Below, one piece after another: positions 24,419 through 32,124 of a stretch of 32,384 bases of DNA. How positions within the stretch are numbered: the stretch's first letter is position 1; every line of letters begins with the position of its first letter. The notes beneath the pieces are model-generated. The model had not been told where the DNA came from. It did not search any database and saw nothing but the letters and a program-made list of their open reading frames with translations. Source of the DNA: Candidatus Helarchaeota archaeon (GTDB lineage: Archaea; Asgardarchaeota; Lokiarchaeia; Helarchaeales; RDOG01); contig JALGVI010000031.1 of assembly GCA_029838215.1 (NCBI GenBank), positions 1 to 32,384 on the forward strand. The letters run 5' to 3'. Both the position numbers and the translations under genes were made by a program.

Positions 24419-25393
24419 ATGCCCAAGGGAATTGCAGTAATAACGTGGGATGATCATTTTGGGGCTATGCTAGATTCTATCTATCCTAAAGATCTTGAAA
24501 TCACAAACGATTTAGTCCTTCAGTTATACACTTCACAGACGATGGGAGACATCAGTACTCCGCGTTTTTCCATTTTCCAAACAAAAGAAATTAAAGTCGC
24601 AAGTTATTTTGGCGGGGATAGAAAAAATGCCTTGTTGGTATTTATTTTGGGTGAAGATGAAGAACCTGAAAAATACCAATTGATAGTTATTCAAACATTT
24701 AATGAATACGTTACAAATAATACTGAAACGGATGAATTTTTGGAACGTGCCTTTAAAAAAGTATTGGGAATGGGAGAACTTCTTGGTAGTGCTTCCGTAT
24801 TGGAAAATAGAGTCATTCAAAATTTTTTCTCAAATGTTGTCACGGGTGATGTTCTGAAATTTCTTCCGACGAAGGATTATGAACTGGGTATTTATTATCC
24901 CCTCCTAAGTAAGTATCTAGGAGTCGAACCAACTCAAACTAGTCTGTTCATAGATTATCTTTGCCGACAAGATTTCTTAATTCCAGAGGTAGTTGATTGT
25001 GCACTTGTCTGTCCCCATTGTGGGTCCATAAAACTCTTTAATTTATTGCTCTGCCCAAAATGCAATTCTAAAAAAATGCAAAAAGGACTTACTGCGCAGC
25101 ATAGATTGTGTGGATACGTTAACTTTTATGAGAATTTTTTTGATAAACCCCGAAACCGGCTACACTGTGATAATTGTAACACGTTTATTTCAAATGAAAA
25201 GGATTTGATAAATAAAGGAATTTCATATTATTGCGTGGAATGCAAAGTTTTTACAAAACGTGGAAGAGATTACTTGGAATGTGGCAATTGTTCGAAACTG
25301 ATTAAGCGTGAAGAATTGGTCTTTAAAGAAATTTATGCATATACCGCAAATCTTGAAAAGATTAATCAAATTGTCAAGTTCAAGGAGCGTTAA
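24419..25393 (+). CDS. Longin-like domain plus zinc-ribbon protein
   Basis: This protein of about 324 aa has a longin-like N-terminal domain (about 1-120; GIAVITWDDHFGAMLDSIYP, then SYFGGDRKNALLVFILGED). It resembles the output domain of the receiver protein at 29981-30904 and the N-terminus of the Arf-like protein at 27215-28159. The C-terminal half is Cys-rich: CPHCGS (198/201) with CPKC (212/215), then CDNC (250/253), CVEC (272/275) and CGNC (288/291), enough for two or three zinc sites. The first pair resembles the TackOD1 output module described from archaeal signalling proteins. It lies four bases upstream of a Ras-like GTPase, a probable partner. An in-frame TTG at 24410 is the alternative start. 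Confidence 0.8.
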   Translation: MPKGIAVITWDDHFGAMLDSIYPKDLEITNDLVLQLYTSQTMGDISTPRFSIFQTKEIKVASYFGGDRKNALLVFILGEDEEPEKYQLIVIQTFNEYVTNNTETDEFLERAFKKVLGMGELLGSASVLENRVIQNFFSNVVTGDVLKFLPTKDYELGIYYPLLSKYLGVEPTQTSLFIDYLCRQDFLIPEVVDCALVCPHCGSIKLFNLLLCPKCNSKKMQKGLTAQHRLCGYVNFYENFFDKPRNRLHCDNCNTFISNEKDLINKGISYYCVECKVFTKRGRDYLECGNCSKLIKREELVFKEIYAYTANLEKINQIVKFKER

Positions 25394-25397
25394 AGGA

Positions 25398-25910
25398 ATG
25401 GGTGAAACGTATAAAAAGAAAATCGTTTTACTTGGTTCATTTGCCGTAGGAAAGACTGCAATAATGTACAATTTCGTTGAAAACAAATTCATACAAGATT
25501 ATAGAGCCACTATTGGTGTAAACCTGCTGAATAAAATCATAGCTCTGGAGAATGACACGAAGATAAGCTTCACGATTTGGGACATCGCTGGACAACTGGC
25601 TTTCAGACCTGTTTGGCAAAGTTTTTACAATAAAGCAGCCGGAGCCTTACTCATTTATGACGTGACGCGAAAAATGACATACGATGAAATTCCAGGATGG
25701 TATCAAAACTTAGTAGAATTCATACCTGAAAAAATACCTTGTGTCTTAATTGGAAATAAAATAGACTTGATCGAACAAAGAGAAGTTAGCTCCGAGCAGG
25801 GTCTAGAGCTTGCAAGAAATTATGATATGGAATACATGGAAACTTCTGCAAAAACGGGTAAAAATATAATTCAGGCATTTGAACTCATAGGAAGAAAAAC
25901 GTTAAAATGA
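25398..25910 (+). CDS. Ras/Rab-like small GTPase, downstream of the longin/zinc-ribbon gene
   Basis: This 170-aa GTPase has G1 GSFAVGKT, G2 Thr in YRATIGVN, G3 WDIAGQ, G4 NKID and G5 TSAKTGK. After the catalytic Gln comes Leu-Ala-Phe, unlike the other Ras-like proteins here. It ends in KTLK with no Cys. The open frame extends back into the upstream gene, but AAGGAG at 25382-25387 and the family alignment fix the start at ATG 25398, four bases after the upstream stop. The two genes are clearly one operon. A longin-like partner next to a GTPase recurs three times in this window. Confidence 0.92.
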   Translation: MGETYKKKIVLLGSFAVGKTAIMYNFVENKFIQDYRATIGVNLLNKIIALENDTKISFTIWDIAGQLAFRPVWQSFYNKAAGALLIYDVTRKMTYDEIPGWYQNLVEFIPEKIPCVLIGNKIDLIEQREVSSEQGLELARNYDMEYMETSAKTGKNIIQAFELIGRKTLK

Positions 25911-25944
25911 TAAAATAATAATAAAAATAAAACTGGAAAAAGAA

Positions 25945-27195
25945 TCATTCCAGCCTTCTGAATTTCAGGATTTCTTTTATTTCTTCATTTACAGTTCTTC
26001 GTAAGCCCGTGATTTTTTCGGCTTGTGCTTCAACTTCGGTCTTGACTTTCTTTTGTCGTGGCTCCATTGGCATTGTTAATCTGAAGTATTCAATCCATTC
26101 TCGAACGTGTGCCATTTGGTATTCGAGGGTCGTGAATCGATCTTCAATCGACGTGGAAAGACCAATCATCAAGTTAAGAACACGTTCCAGCGTTTGGCCG
26201 AGAGTTTCTTTGTCATATCCCTTGCCCGTTTCCTCTACGCTCAAGAAATTACGTATTTCCTCAACGACTCTTGGATTTTTTCCAAGACTGTTATAGATAC
26301 TGGACTTTAAGATTTCAACTTCAAGATTTTTCTCCGAAAATATCTTCGTGACCTTTTCGGTTAGAAATTCAATGGCTTCAACAATTTCCTTTCGATCCTT
26401 TACATCAGGATCATATTTATGAAGCAGGACTAAAAATCCAGGTTTTTCCTTCAAAGTATCAAGGGCATTCAAGACGTTTTTGAGATATTCTAATGATTTA
26501 TCAAAAACATCAGGATCTTGGACATCAATGACGTATATTAGAAATTGTACCTCTAAAAAGAAGCGTTCAGGATCATCTAGATATTGATCTCGATATCGAT
26601 CCTGTCCGCCCATATCCCAAATGACTAAATCGGTATCCTCACTTGAAAAAAACTCACGATTCACGCCTTTTGTCGGTGGTAATTTGCAAAAAATTTCCAA
26701 ATTGACATTGTTTTGCAAAACATTTAGAATGGATGTTTTTCCGGCATTGCTCAATCCCACAAGTAAGATCTTAGTTGGTTCGGAGCTGATTTCAGGCTTT
26801 GTCGCAACGCTTTTCGTTTCTTTCGCTTGAGTTACCCTTTTCTCACTTCTTTTTGCCTTTTTTTTCTGCTTTTTAGCCTTTTTTACGGGTTTAGGCTTTG
26901 ATGTATCGAGTTTAATGTCCAATTCAGTTACCTTTTTAGCAATTGAGATCCATTCTTCGATTTTTTTGTGTCTGATATCTGCTTTAATGAGATCTTTTAA
27001 CTCAGATGTTCCGATGGCGACCTCTGAAAGACTTTTGATATTCGATACCTTCAGGATTTTTTTAAGTGCAGTTGCTTCTTTTCTTCCAACTTCCGTTAAA
27101 GCAGTTACTGGAAGATCTGCAACAGTTTTTGCTTTTTTACTTGTTTTTGGTATTTTTATCAAATTTTTCAATTCTTCGGGAAGTAAATCACTCAA
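25945..27195 (-). CDS. HhH-like, Rag/Gtr-like GTPase with a C-terminal helical tail
   Basis: In this 416-aa protein, residues 22-92 resemble a helix-hairpin-helix unit (TVADLPVTALTEVGRKEATA, then KIEEWISIAKKV). A Lys-rich linker spans about 97-140. The GTPase spans about 142-330, with G1 GLSNAGKT (147-154), G3 WDMGGQ (193-198) and the Rag-type G4 HKYD (259-262). A helical, partly coiled-coil tail fills the rest. The N-terminal unit is also found in the GTPase at 28181-29401, so the pair are paralogs with different tails. The TTG start has GGGGGGA five bases upstream. It is the last gene of the signalling operon, 19 bases after the Arf-like gene, and is followed by T-rich DNA. Confidence 0.88.
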   Translation of the reverse strand: MSDLLPEELKNLIKIPKTSKKAKTVADLPVTALTEVGRKEATALKKILKVSNIKSLSEVAIGTSELKDLIKADIRHKKIEEWISIAKKVTELDIKLDTSKPKPVKKAKKQKKKAKRSEKRVTQAKETKSVATKPEISSEPTKILLVGLSNAGKTSILNVLQNNVNLEIFCKLPPTKGVNREFFSSEDTDLVIWDMGGQDRYRDQYLDDPERFFLEVQFLIYVIDVQDPDVFDKSLEYLKNVLNALDTLKEKPGFLVLLHKYDPDVKDRKEIVEAIEFLTEKVTKIFSEKNLEVEILKSSIYNSLGKNPRVVEEIRNFLSVEETGKGYDKETLGQTLERVLNLMIGLSTSIEDRFTTLEYQMAHVREWIEYFRLTMPMEPRQKKVKTEVEAQAEKITGLRRTVNEEIKEILKFRRLE

Positions 27196-27214
27196 TTCTG
27201 TCCCCCCATTGTTT

Positions 27215-28159
27215 TTATGTAATTAATTTTTTGAAGATCCAATGCATTCCATTGTAGATTCCTTCTCCTGTAACAGCACTTGTCAAATACATGTTCCATT
27301 CTCGATCCTTTATTTTATTCAACTCCAATTCCTTTATGACATTCTTCTTGGATATTGATGTTCCCAAATCTTTCTTGTTTGCTAGAATCAGAAGGGGAAT
27401 TCCTGATGATTCAGGATAGTCTAAAATTCGAAAAAGTTCTTTCTTCGCCTCTACATATCGATCCTTGTCATGGATGTCTATTACAAAAACTAAAACATTC
27501 GGCTCCTTCAGATAATTCCTCCAAGACCTTCTAAAGCCGATTTGCCCGCCAAGATCCCATGCTACTAAATTCACGTTATCCAAAATGAAATTTAATAGGT
27601 TTAAATTGAGCGTTCGATTTGTCTTGACGAATTCATTTCGTCTCAAGCGTTCCAAAATGGAGGTCTTTCCGGCTCGATCTAAACCAAAAACGAATAGTTT
27701 CAACGATTTTTTCTTGGTTATGATGGATTTTGGAAGGACCTTTGAAAAGTTTTGTAATAAATCCTTAATTTCGGCATTTTTCTCATTGATTTCGTCAACA
27801 TCCCCATGTCCCGAGATATGAACGTAAAATCCCTTGAAAATATCTTTCTTGCTCAATAATTCAATTACGAATTCTGCCAGAGGAATGCGAAAAATCTCAC
27901 CGTCAATGTTATCTTCGGAATAGGTGATGGATATGAGGGCCATCTCTTTTTTGCCTCTTGCCCACTCCGATGGGACCTCGAAATAATAGTTAGCGGTCTT
28001 GAAATTGTCAAATGAATGAATGAAGAACTTCTTATTTCCTGCAAAATCAAGAAGCCGAGAAACTTCTTTATCCTGTTCAGACACCTCTTCGTCTTCAGGG
28101 ATCTTACAAAGGATTGATGGGCCTCTTATTCGATGAAAATATGTCAAGAGTATGACCAT
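27215..28159 (-). CDS. Arf-like GTPase with an N-terminal longin-like domain
   Basis: This 314-aa protein has a longin-like N-terminal domain (about 1-140: MVILLTYFHRIRGPSIL, then YYFEVPSEWARGKKEMALIS) fused to an Arf-family GTPase. The GTPase has G1 GLDRAGKT (159-166), Thr in the switch I region (NRTLNLNL), G3 WDLGGQ (201-206) and G4 NKKD (261-264). Arf-type features are DRAGKT, the GG before the catalytic Gln, and NKKD. The C-terminal GEGIYNGMHWI resembles Arf. No N-terminal myristoylation Gly is seen; the fused domain replaces the Arf helix. ATG 28159 with AGAGGTGAG ten bases upstream is the preferred start; a TTG at 28180 directly abuts the previous stop. Confidence 0.88.
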   Translation of the reverse strand: MVILLTYFHRIRGPSILCKIPEDEEVSEQDKEVSRLLDFAGNKKFFIHSFDNFKTANYYFEVPSEWARGKKEMALISITYSEDNIDGEIFRIPLAEFVIELLSKKDIFKGFYVHISGHGDVDEINEKNAEIKDLLQNFSKVLPKSIITKKKSLKLFVFGLDRAGKTSILERLRRNEFVKTNRTLNLNLLNFILDNVNLVAWDLGGQIGFRRSWRNYLKEPNVLVFVIDIHDKDRYVEAKKELFRILDYPESSGIPLLILANKKDLGTSISKKNVIKELELNKIKDREWNMYLTSAVTGEGIYNGMHWIFKKLIT

Positions 28160-28180
28160 GTTGTACAGCTCACCTCTCAA

Positions 28181-29401
28181 TTATAGGAAGAAATTCTCCA
28201 ACCATGGATAAAGTTTTTCAGAAAATCCCTTGGTTTCAATGATTTTGTTTTCATCATCCGTGAGAATTCCGATGTAATAATTGTTTTCGAGGATGGGAAC
28301 CCTAAGTATGATGAATGTTTTATCGTCAGGCAAAACGTGGAATGATAACTTATCAGTTTCAAGCTTTCCAATAGCAGCCGTGTTTTCAAGCGTTTGACAA
28401 AACGTAGAAGAAATCATTGTTAGATTATAAAGTCGTTCGAATGCAATATCATCTTCAGAATGGCTCGAGATTTCGAACCCAAATTCATCAATCAGAACGA
28501 TTTGTTCCACGCCAATCTGGTCTCCAAACTCCCGTATGATGCCATTAATGATCTTATCATGGCTAGATATCATGTTTAATCCTTCGGAAAATGCCTTGAA
28601 TATCGTTGATGTCTCAAAAATGCTCGTCTCGAAGATCCTGTACTTTAAATCAGGGAATTTTTCAAGAATCTGTCGAAATTCCAATTTTATTGCAGATGTA
28701 ATCAAGTCAGAAACATCAGGGTCCATTTTATGAAGCAAAACCATTATAATGGGCGTTTCGTTCAGATAATTTATCATTGAAAGAACCTTTTCGAAGTATT
28801 CCAGTGCTTCCAAGTATCGTTCTTTGTCCTGCACGTCAAGCATGAAGTATATAATGTCTGTTTGAACAAAAAAATATTCGGGTTTTTCCAGATATTGCAT
28901 TCTGTAATCCTTCTGACCACCCATATCCCAAATGGAGAATTCGAAGTTATGAAAATGAAAATTTTCTCTTTTTACACCTTTTGTCGGTTTCAGCCCGAGT
29001 ATGGTTTTTGAGAGTCTTCTGAAAGATCCTTTTGGATTATTCCGAATTATTTCTAGAGTTGCAGATTTTCCAGCGTTATCAAGCCCGACCACTAGTATTT
29101 TCTTTCCAGTTATTGCTTCTACTTTAGTTGCCCTTGCTGCAATACGTGCTGCTGCAATCCAACGTTCAAGTTTTCTCAAATCAATTCCTAAATCTGAAGG
29201 TAAATTCTTCAAATCCACGTCTGCCAAATTTGCAATGGTCTTTACATTCAGTTTTTCATCCAAGTTAAATGCATCGCCCTTGTCAACGTCTTTAAGTGTC
29301 CAGACAGGTAGGTTCAAGAGCTCTTTAATGGTTTTTGGTTCTTTTGGAACGTCTATTATGGAAGAAAGTTGTTTTAAAATATATTTTGTTGAATCATTCA
29401 T
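28181..29401 (-). CDS. HhH-like, Rag/Gtr-like GTPase with a roadblock-like C-terminal domain
   Basis: This 406-aa protein has an N-terminal helix-hairpin-helix-like unit (about 24-92, ending KLERWIAAARIAAR). The GTPase has G1 GLDNAGKS (106-113), G3 WDMGGQ (158-163) and the Rag-type G4 HKMD (224-227). The C-terminal domain (about 283-400: IINGIIREFGDQIGVEQIVL, DEFGFEISS, FIILRVPI, YYIGILTDD) has the strand-helix pattern of roadblock/LC7. A GTPase followed by a roadblock-like domain is the architecture of eukaryotic Rag GTPases. Start at ATG 29401 with GGGGGAT upstream. It sits 76 bases after the longin gene and 21 before the Arf-like start. Confidence 0.88.
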   Translation of the reverse strand: MNDSTKYILKQLSSIIDVPKEPKTIKELLNLPVWTLKDVDKGDAFNLDEKLNVKTIANLADVDLKNLPSDLGIDLRKLERWIAAARIAARATKVEAITGKKILVVGLDNAGKSATLEIIRNNPKGSFRRLSKTILGLKPTKGVKRENFHFHNFEFSIWDMGGQKDYRMQYLEKPEYFFVQTDIIYFMLDVQDKERYLEALEYFEKVLSMINYLNETPIIMVLLHKMDPDVSDLITSAIKLEFRQILEKFPDLKYRIFETSIFETSTIFKAFSEGLNMISSHDKIINGIIREFGDQIGVEQIVLIDEFGFEISSHSEDDIAFERLYNLTMISSTFCQTLENTAAIGKLETDKLSFHVLPDDKTFIILRVPILENNYYIGILTDDENKIIETKGFSEKLYPWLENFFL

Positions 29402-29477
29402 GATTTATCCCCCGTTTTATGATATCGAATTTTTTTTCTTCTTAATTTATTGAAGATAATTCATTTTACCTCCATTT

Positions 29478-29984
29478 CTAATTATCCCAGGAAATCCACT
29501 CCCGAGTTTTCGTATTGGGAAATTTTGTAAACTTGAATAGCCGTTTAACCTCTGTTTCTAAAGCGGATTTATATTTATCATGCAATTTCATGTAATTGGA
29601 CTTATGCTTGTTGATGATTTTTTCAATCTCTGGAGCGAATTCATGAAAATCACTAATTCGATTAGTATTGAGCTTGCTTGCAAATCTTTCATTAAATGTT
29701 CGTGAGATTTCGCTTAATATTTTGGTAATGAAACGGCGATCCGCTTCAATAGACGCAACGACCGCAACAAAATATTCGTTGAAAAACTTCAAGGTAATTC
29801 TTTTATTCTGAAGTATGATTTCTTTGATTTTTTCACCCATTGTCTCTCGAATTATGGAAGACAAGGTACTCAACAAACTTGAAGTAAGGAATTCCTTGTT
29901 ATTGAAACCCGATGAGACATTCTTTAAAGGATAGCTATACATGAGAACACCTGAATATCGTATAATATAGATTTCGCTTATCAC
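29478..29984 (-). CDS. Longin-like domain protein, translationally coupled to the receiver gene
   Basis: This 168-aa protein has the longin-like order of elements: strands (ISEIYIIRYSG, VLMYSYPL), helix (FLTSSLLSTLSSIIRETMG), strands (KIKEIILQNKRITLKFF, YFVAVVASI), then two helices and a basic coil. It is a clear paralog of the protein at 13940-14428, with nearly gap-free alignment. The start is GTG at 29984, which overlaps the receiver-protein stop by four bases (GTGA), with AAGGAG nine bases upstream, so the two are translationally coupled. The next gene is a Gtr-like GTPase. The longin assignment is by pattern; a structure prediction would settle it. Confidence 0.78.
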   Translation of the reverse strand: MISEIYIIRYSGVLMYSYPLKNVSSGFNNKEFLTSSLLSTLSSIIRETMGEKIKEIILQNKRITLKFFNEYFVAVVASIEADRRFITKILSEISRTFNERFASKLNTNRISDFHEFAPEIEKIINKHKSNYMKLHDKYKSALETEVKRLFKFTKFPNTKTREWISWDN

Positions 29985-30904
29985 ATGATTTCTCCTTCAT
30001 TTATGGGTATTTCATCAAAAACTACGGGTTTGGAAAGAATGCCAAAGATTTTATTCCAATAAGTTTCTATTTCCCAACTTTCATTCAGCTTGATTTTCTC
30101 GGAAACTTCTTCTAGGCATTTTTTAACTTGTAATGACTCGAAATAATTGATCATTGGCGCAATGACGGCTAACATGAATCTGCGGTGTCCGCCTCGAACA
30201 TCTTTATCAGGAACTGAGTCGAAATAGATATATCCATATTTATTGATGTTTTCAATCGGCAGGAGAAGACCTTGAGCCTTTTGCAAGTTTTGCTGCCCGT
30301 ATATTGAAGCAGTAGCAATGAAGAGTTGAGTCCCGATATTTTGAATGGAGCTTGGAAGACCCACATTAACGGGATGACATTTCTCCAATTTAGGACCAAT
30401 GGCTTCATCCCAATTAAAGAATGCTACAAAAACTTGAGATTTTTCTTTTGATGAAATCGATGGTTGTGAAGAAATCCCGAGAGATGCCATTTTTTGGCTG
30501 ATATTTCTCGCAATCGACATTATTTTGTGTTTTCGGGAGATTTTGCCCGCAATGGTCGCAAGCAAGTCCTCTTCTTTAAATGGCTTGGTTAAGTAATCAT
30601 CAATTCCGAGCAACTTGCCTATCCGAATGTCGTCAGGAGTCGCGCGGGCAGTCAGAAAAATAAATGGAATCTGATTCCACCTAATATTTTCAGAAACCGT
30701 TTTGAAGAATTCATACCCGTCCATCTCGGGCATCATTATATCGCTAATGATGAGATCCGGGAGTTGTTCCAGTTCATTAAGCTTTTTTAATGCCATTTTT
30801 CCGTTTAATGCTGTAATAACTTCATAGTCGTTAAATTCAAGCGTGACCCTGATATTTAATGCAACACCCGGATTATCTTCAACAACCATTATCAGTGGTT
30901 TCAT
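29981..30904 (-). CDS. Response regulator with a longin-like output domain
   Basis: This 307-aa protein has a receiver domain (1-120) with Glu9/Asp10, phospho-acceptor Asp55 in ISDIMMPEMDGYEF, Thr85 and Lys107 (TKPF), so all active residues are present. A linker of about 35 residues leads to an output domain (about 156-290) starting VFVAFFNWDEAIGPKLEKCHP and including YFDSVPDKDVRGGHRRFMLA. That domain is not a DNA-binding or enzyme domain; it resembles the longin-like N-termini of the proteins at 24419 and 28159. The protein probably relays phosphorylation to protein partners, perhaps GTPases. GAGGT lies nine bases before the ATG. It starts 43 bases after the kinase stop. Confidence 0.88.
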   Translation of the reverse strand: MKPLIMVVEDNPGVALNIRVTLEFNDYEVITALNGKMALKKLNELEQLPDLIISDIMMPEMDGYEFFKTVSENIRWNQIPFIFLTARATPDDIRIGKLLGIDDYLTKPFKEEDLLATIAGKISRKHKIMSIARNISQKMASLGISSQPSISSKEKSQVFVAFFNWDEAIGPKLEKCHPVNVGLPSSIQNIGTQLFIATASIYGQQNLQKAQGLLLPIENINKYGYIYFDSVPDKDVRGGHRRFMLAVIAPMINYFESLQVKKCLEEVSEKIKLNESWEIETYWNKIFGILSKPVVFDEIPINEGEIM

Positions 30905-30947
30905 GCCCCGTACCTCAACAAAGAAATTGTTTTTCTACTCACTTAGG

Positions 30948-32024
30948 TTATATTGGAGGTTTGTCCAGTTTTGGAAGGAAAACTGAAAAGATAGAACCTT
31001 TCCCAAGTTCACTTTGTACGAAAATTTTGCCGCAATGGAGCTTGGCTAACTCTTGGGCGATGGGTAAACCTAAACCAGTCCCTGGGATTTCTGATACATC
31101 TTTGCACCGATAAAATCGCTCAAATATGTAAGGTAATTCATCTTCTCGTATTCCCATTCCATTATCAATAACTTGGATAAGAACTCCATCTAAGTTTTCT
31201 TTGTTATATTCTCCTAGATACATGTCAATAACATTAATAATAATCTTACTATTATTTGGTGAATATTTAATGGCATTATCAATTAATATTCTAAAAATCT
31301 GAGATATTTTGTGCGAATCACCCTGTAAATAAATGCTCTCATTAAGTTCTAACACGATTCTGACATTATTTTTTTGTCTCTTCGGCTCCAATTGCGTTAA
31401 GACTCTTGTGATAAGATCTAAAATGTCATACCGTTTCCATTCAAATTTTATCCTTTTTTCATCAATACTGGAAATGACAAGAAGATCTTCTATTATTTCG
31501 GTTAATATATCCGCATTTAAAGTCATTACCTTTAATAATTCACGCTTCAAACCTTCAGTCATTCGATCTTTATATTTATTCAAGTTACTAAGGGATTGAT
31601 GGATAACAGATATTGGAGTACGTAATTCGTGAGAAACGGTCGATACAAATTGCTTTCTCAAATTATCGAATTCAACAAAAGATGTAACATCGTGTAAGAT
31701 GACAATTGTATTTGGCTCATCATCACCTGTAAGCTTCAATTTTTTAAAATCAAGCTGTAAATGATATCCACGCAAGGGTTCTATTGTTGTAGTTTTAGGT
31801 GTATTCGACCCGATCTGGTTTTTGATTTCTTTAAATAAACGGCTATTCGAAATTTCTAAGATATTAATATCATCGGGTAATTCTTGCTTAAAAATTTTCT
31901 TGTAAATTTCAAGAAAGGTCTTATTTGACATTATTATTTGTCCGCTCTTGTTGATTACAAATATGCCATCGGGGATCGTTTCTAAAATTGCTTCAATTCG
32001 TTCTTTTTCTTTAGCTTCTCTCAA
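30948..32024 (-). CDS. Sensor histidine kinase, PAS-HisKA-HATPase part (downstream of a frameshift)
   Basis: This 358-aa segment holds a PAS domain (about 10-118, ETIPDGIFVINKSGQIIMSN), a HisKA domain with phospho-His132 in VSHELRTP and a HATPase_c domain with N box DNAIKYSPN, G1 DNGMGIREDELP and G2 GTGLGLPIA. All catalytic motifs are intact. The frame continues upstream without a stop to 32190 and encodes the end of another PAS domain (RTISGSGDVKWFEAYAKI, LDVTEKREAE). The first usable start is TTG 32024, but the natural protein clearly began further upstream; a 13-bp duplication at 32141-32166 breaks the frame. No membrane segment is seen, so it is probably a cytoplasmic sensor. It heads the signalling operon. 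Confidence 0.85.
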   Translation of the reverse strand: MREAKEKERIEAILETIPDGIFVINKSGQIIMSNKTFLEIYKKIFKQELPDDINILEISNSRLFKEIKNQIGSNTPKTTTIEPLRGYHLQLDFKKLKLTGDDEPNTIVILHDVTSFVEFDNLRKQFVSTVSHELRTPISVIHQSLSNLNKYKDRMTEGLKRELLKVMTLNADILTEIIEDLLVISSIDEKRIKFEWKRYDILDLITRVLTQLEPKRQKNNVRIVLELNESIYLQGDSHKISQIFRILIDNAIKYSPNNSKIIINVIDMYLGEYNKENLDGVLIQVIDNGMGIREDELPYIFERFYRCKDVSEIPGTGLGLPIAQELAKLHCGKIFVQSELGKGSIFSVFLPKLDKPPI

Positions 32025-32124
32025 TCGTAATTCTGCTTCTCTTTTTTCTGTAACGTCCAGAATAGTTACTAAAATGGCTTCTTCTCCTTTATAATGAATG
32101 ATTTTTGCATAAGCCTCAAACCAT

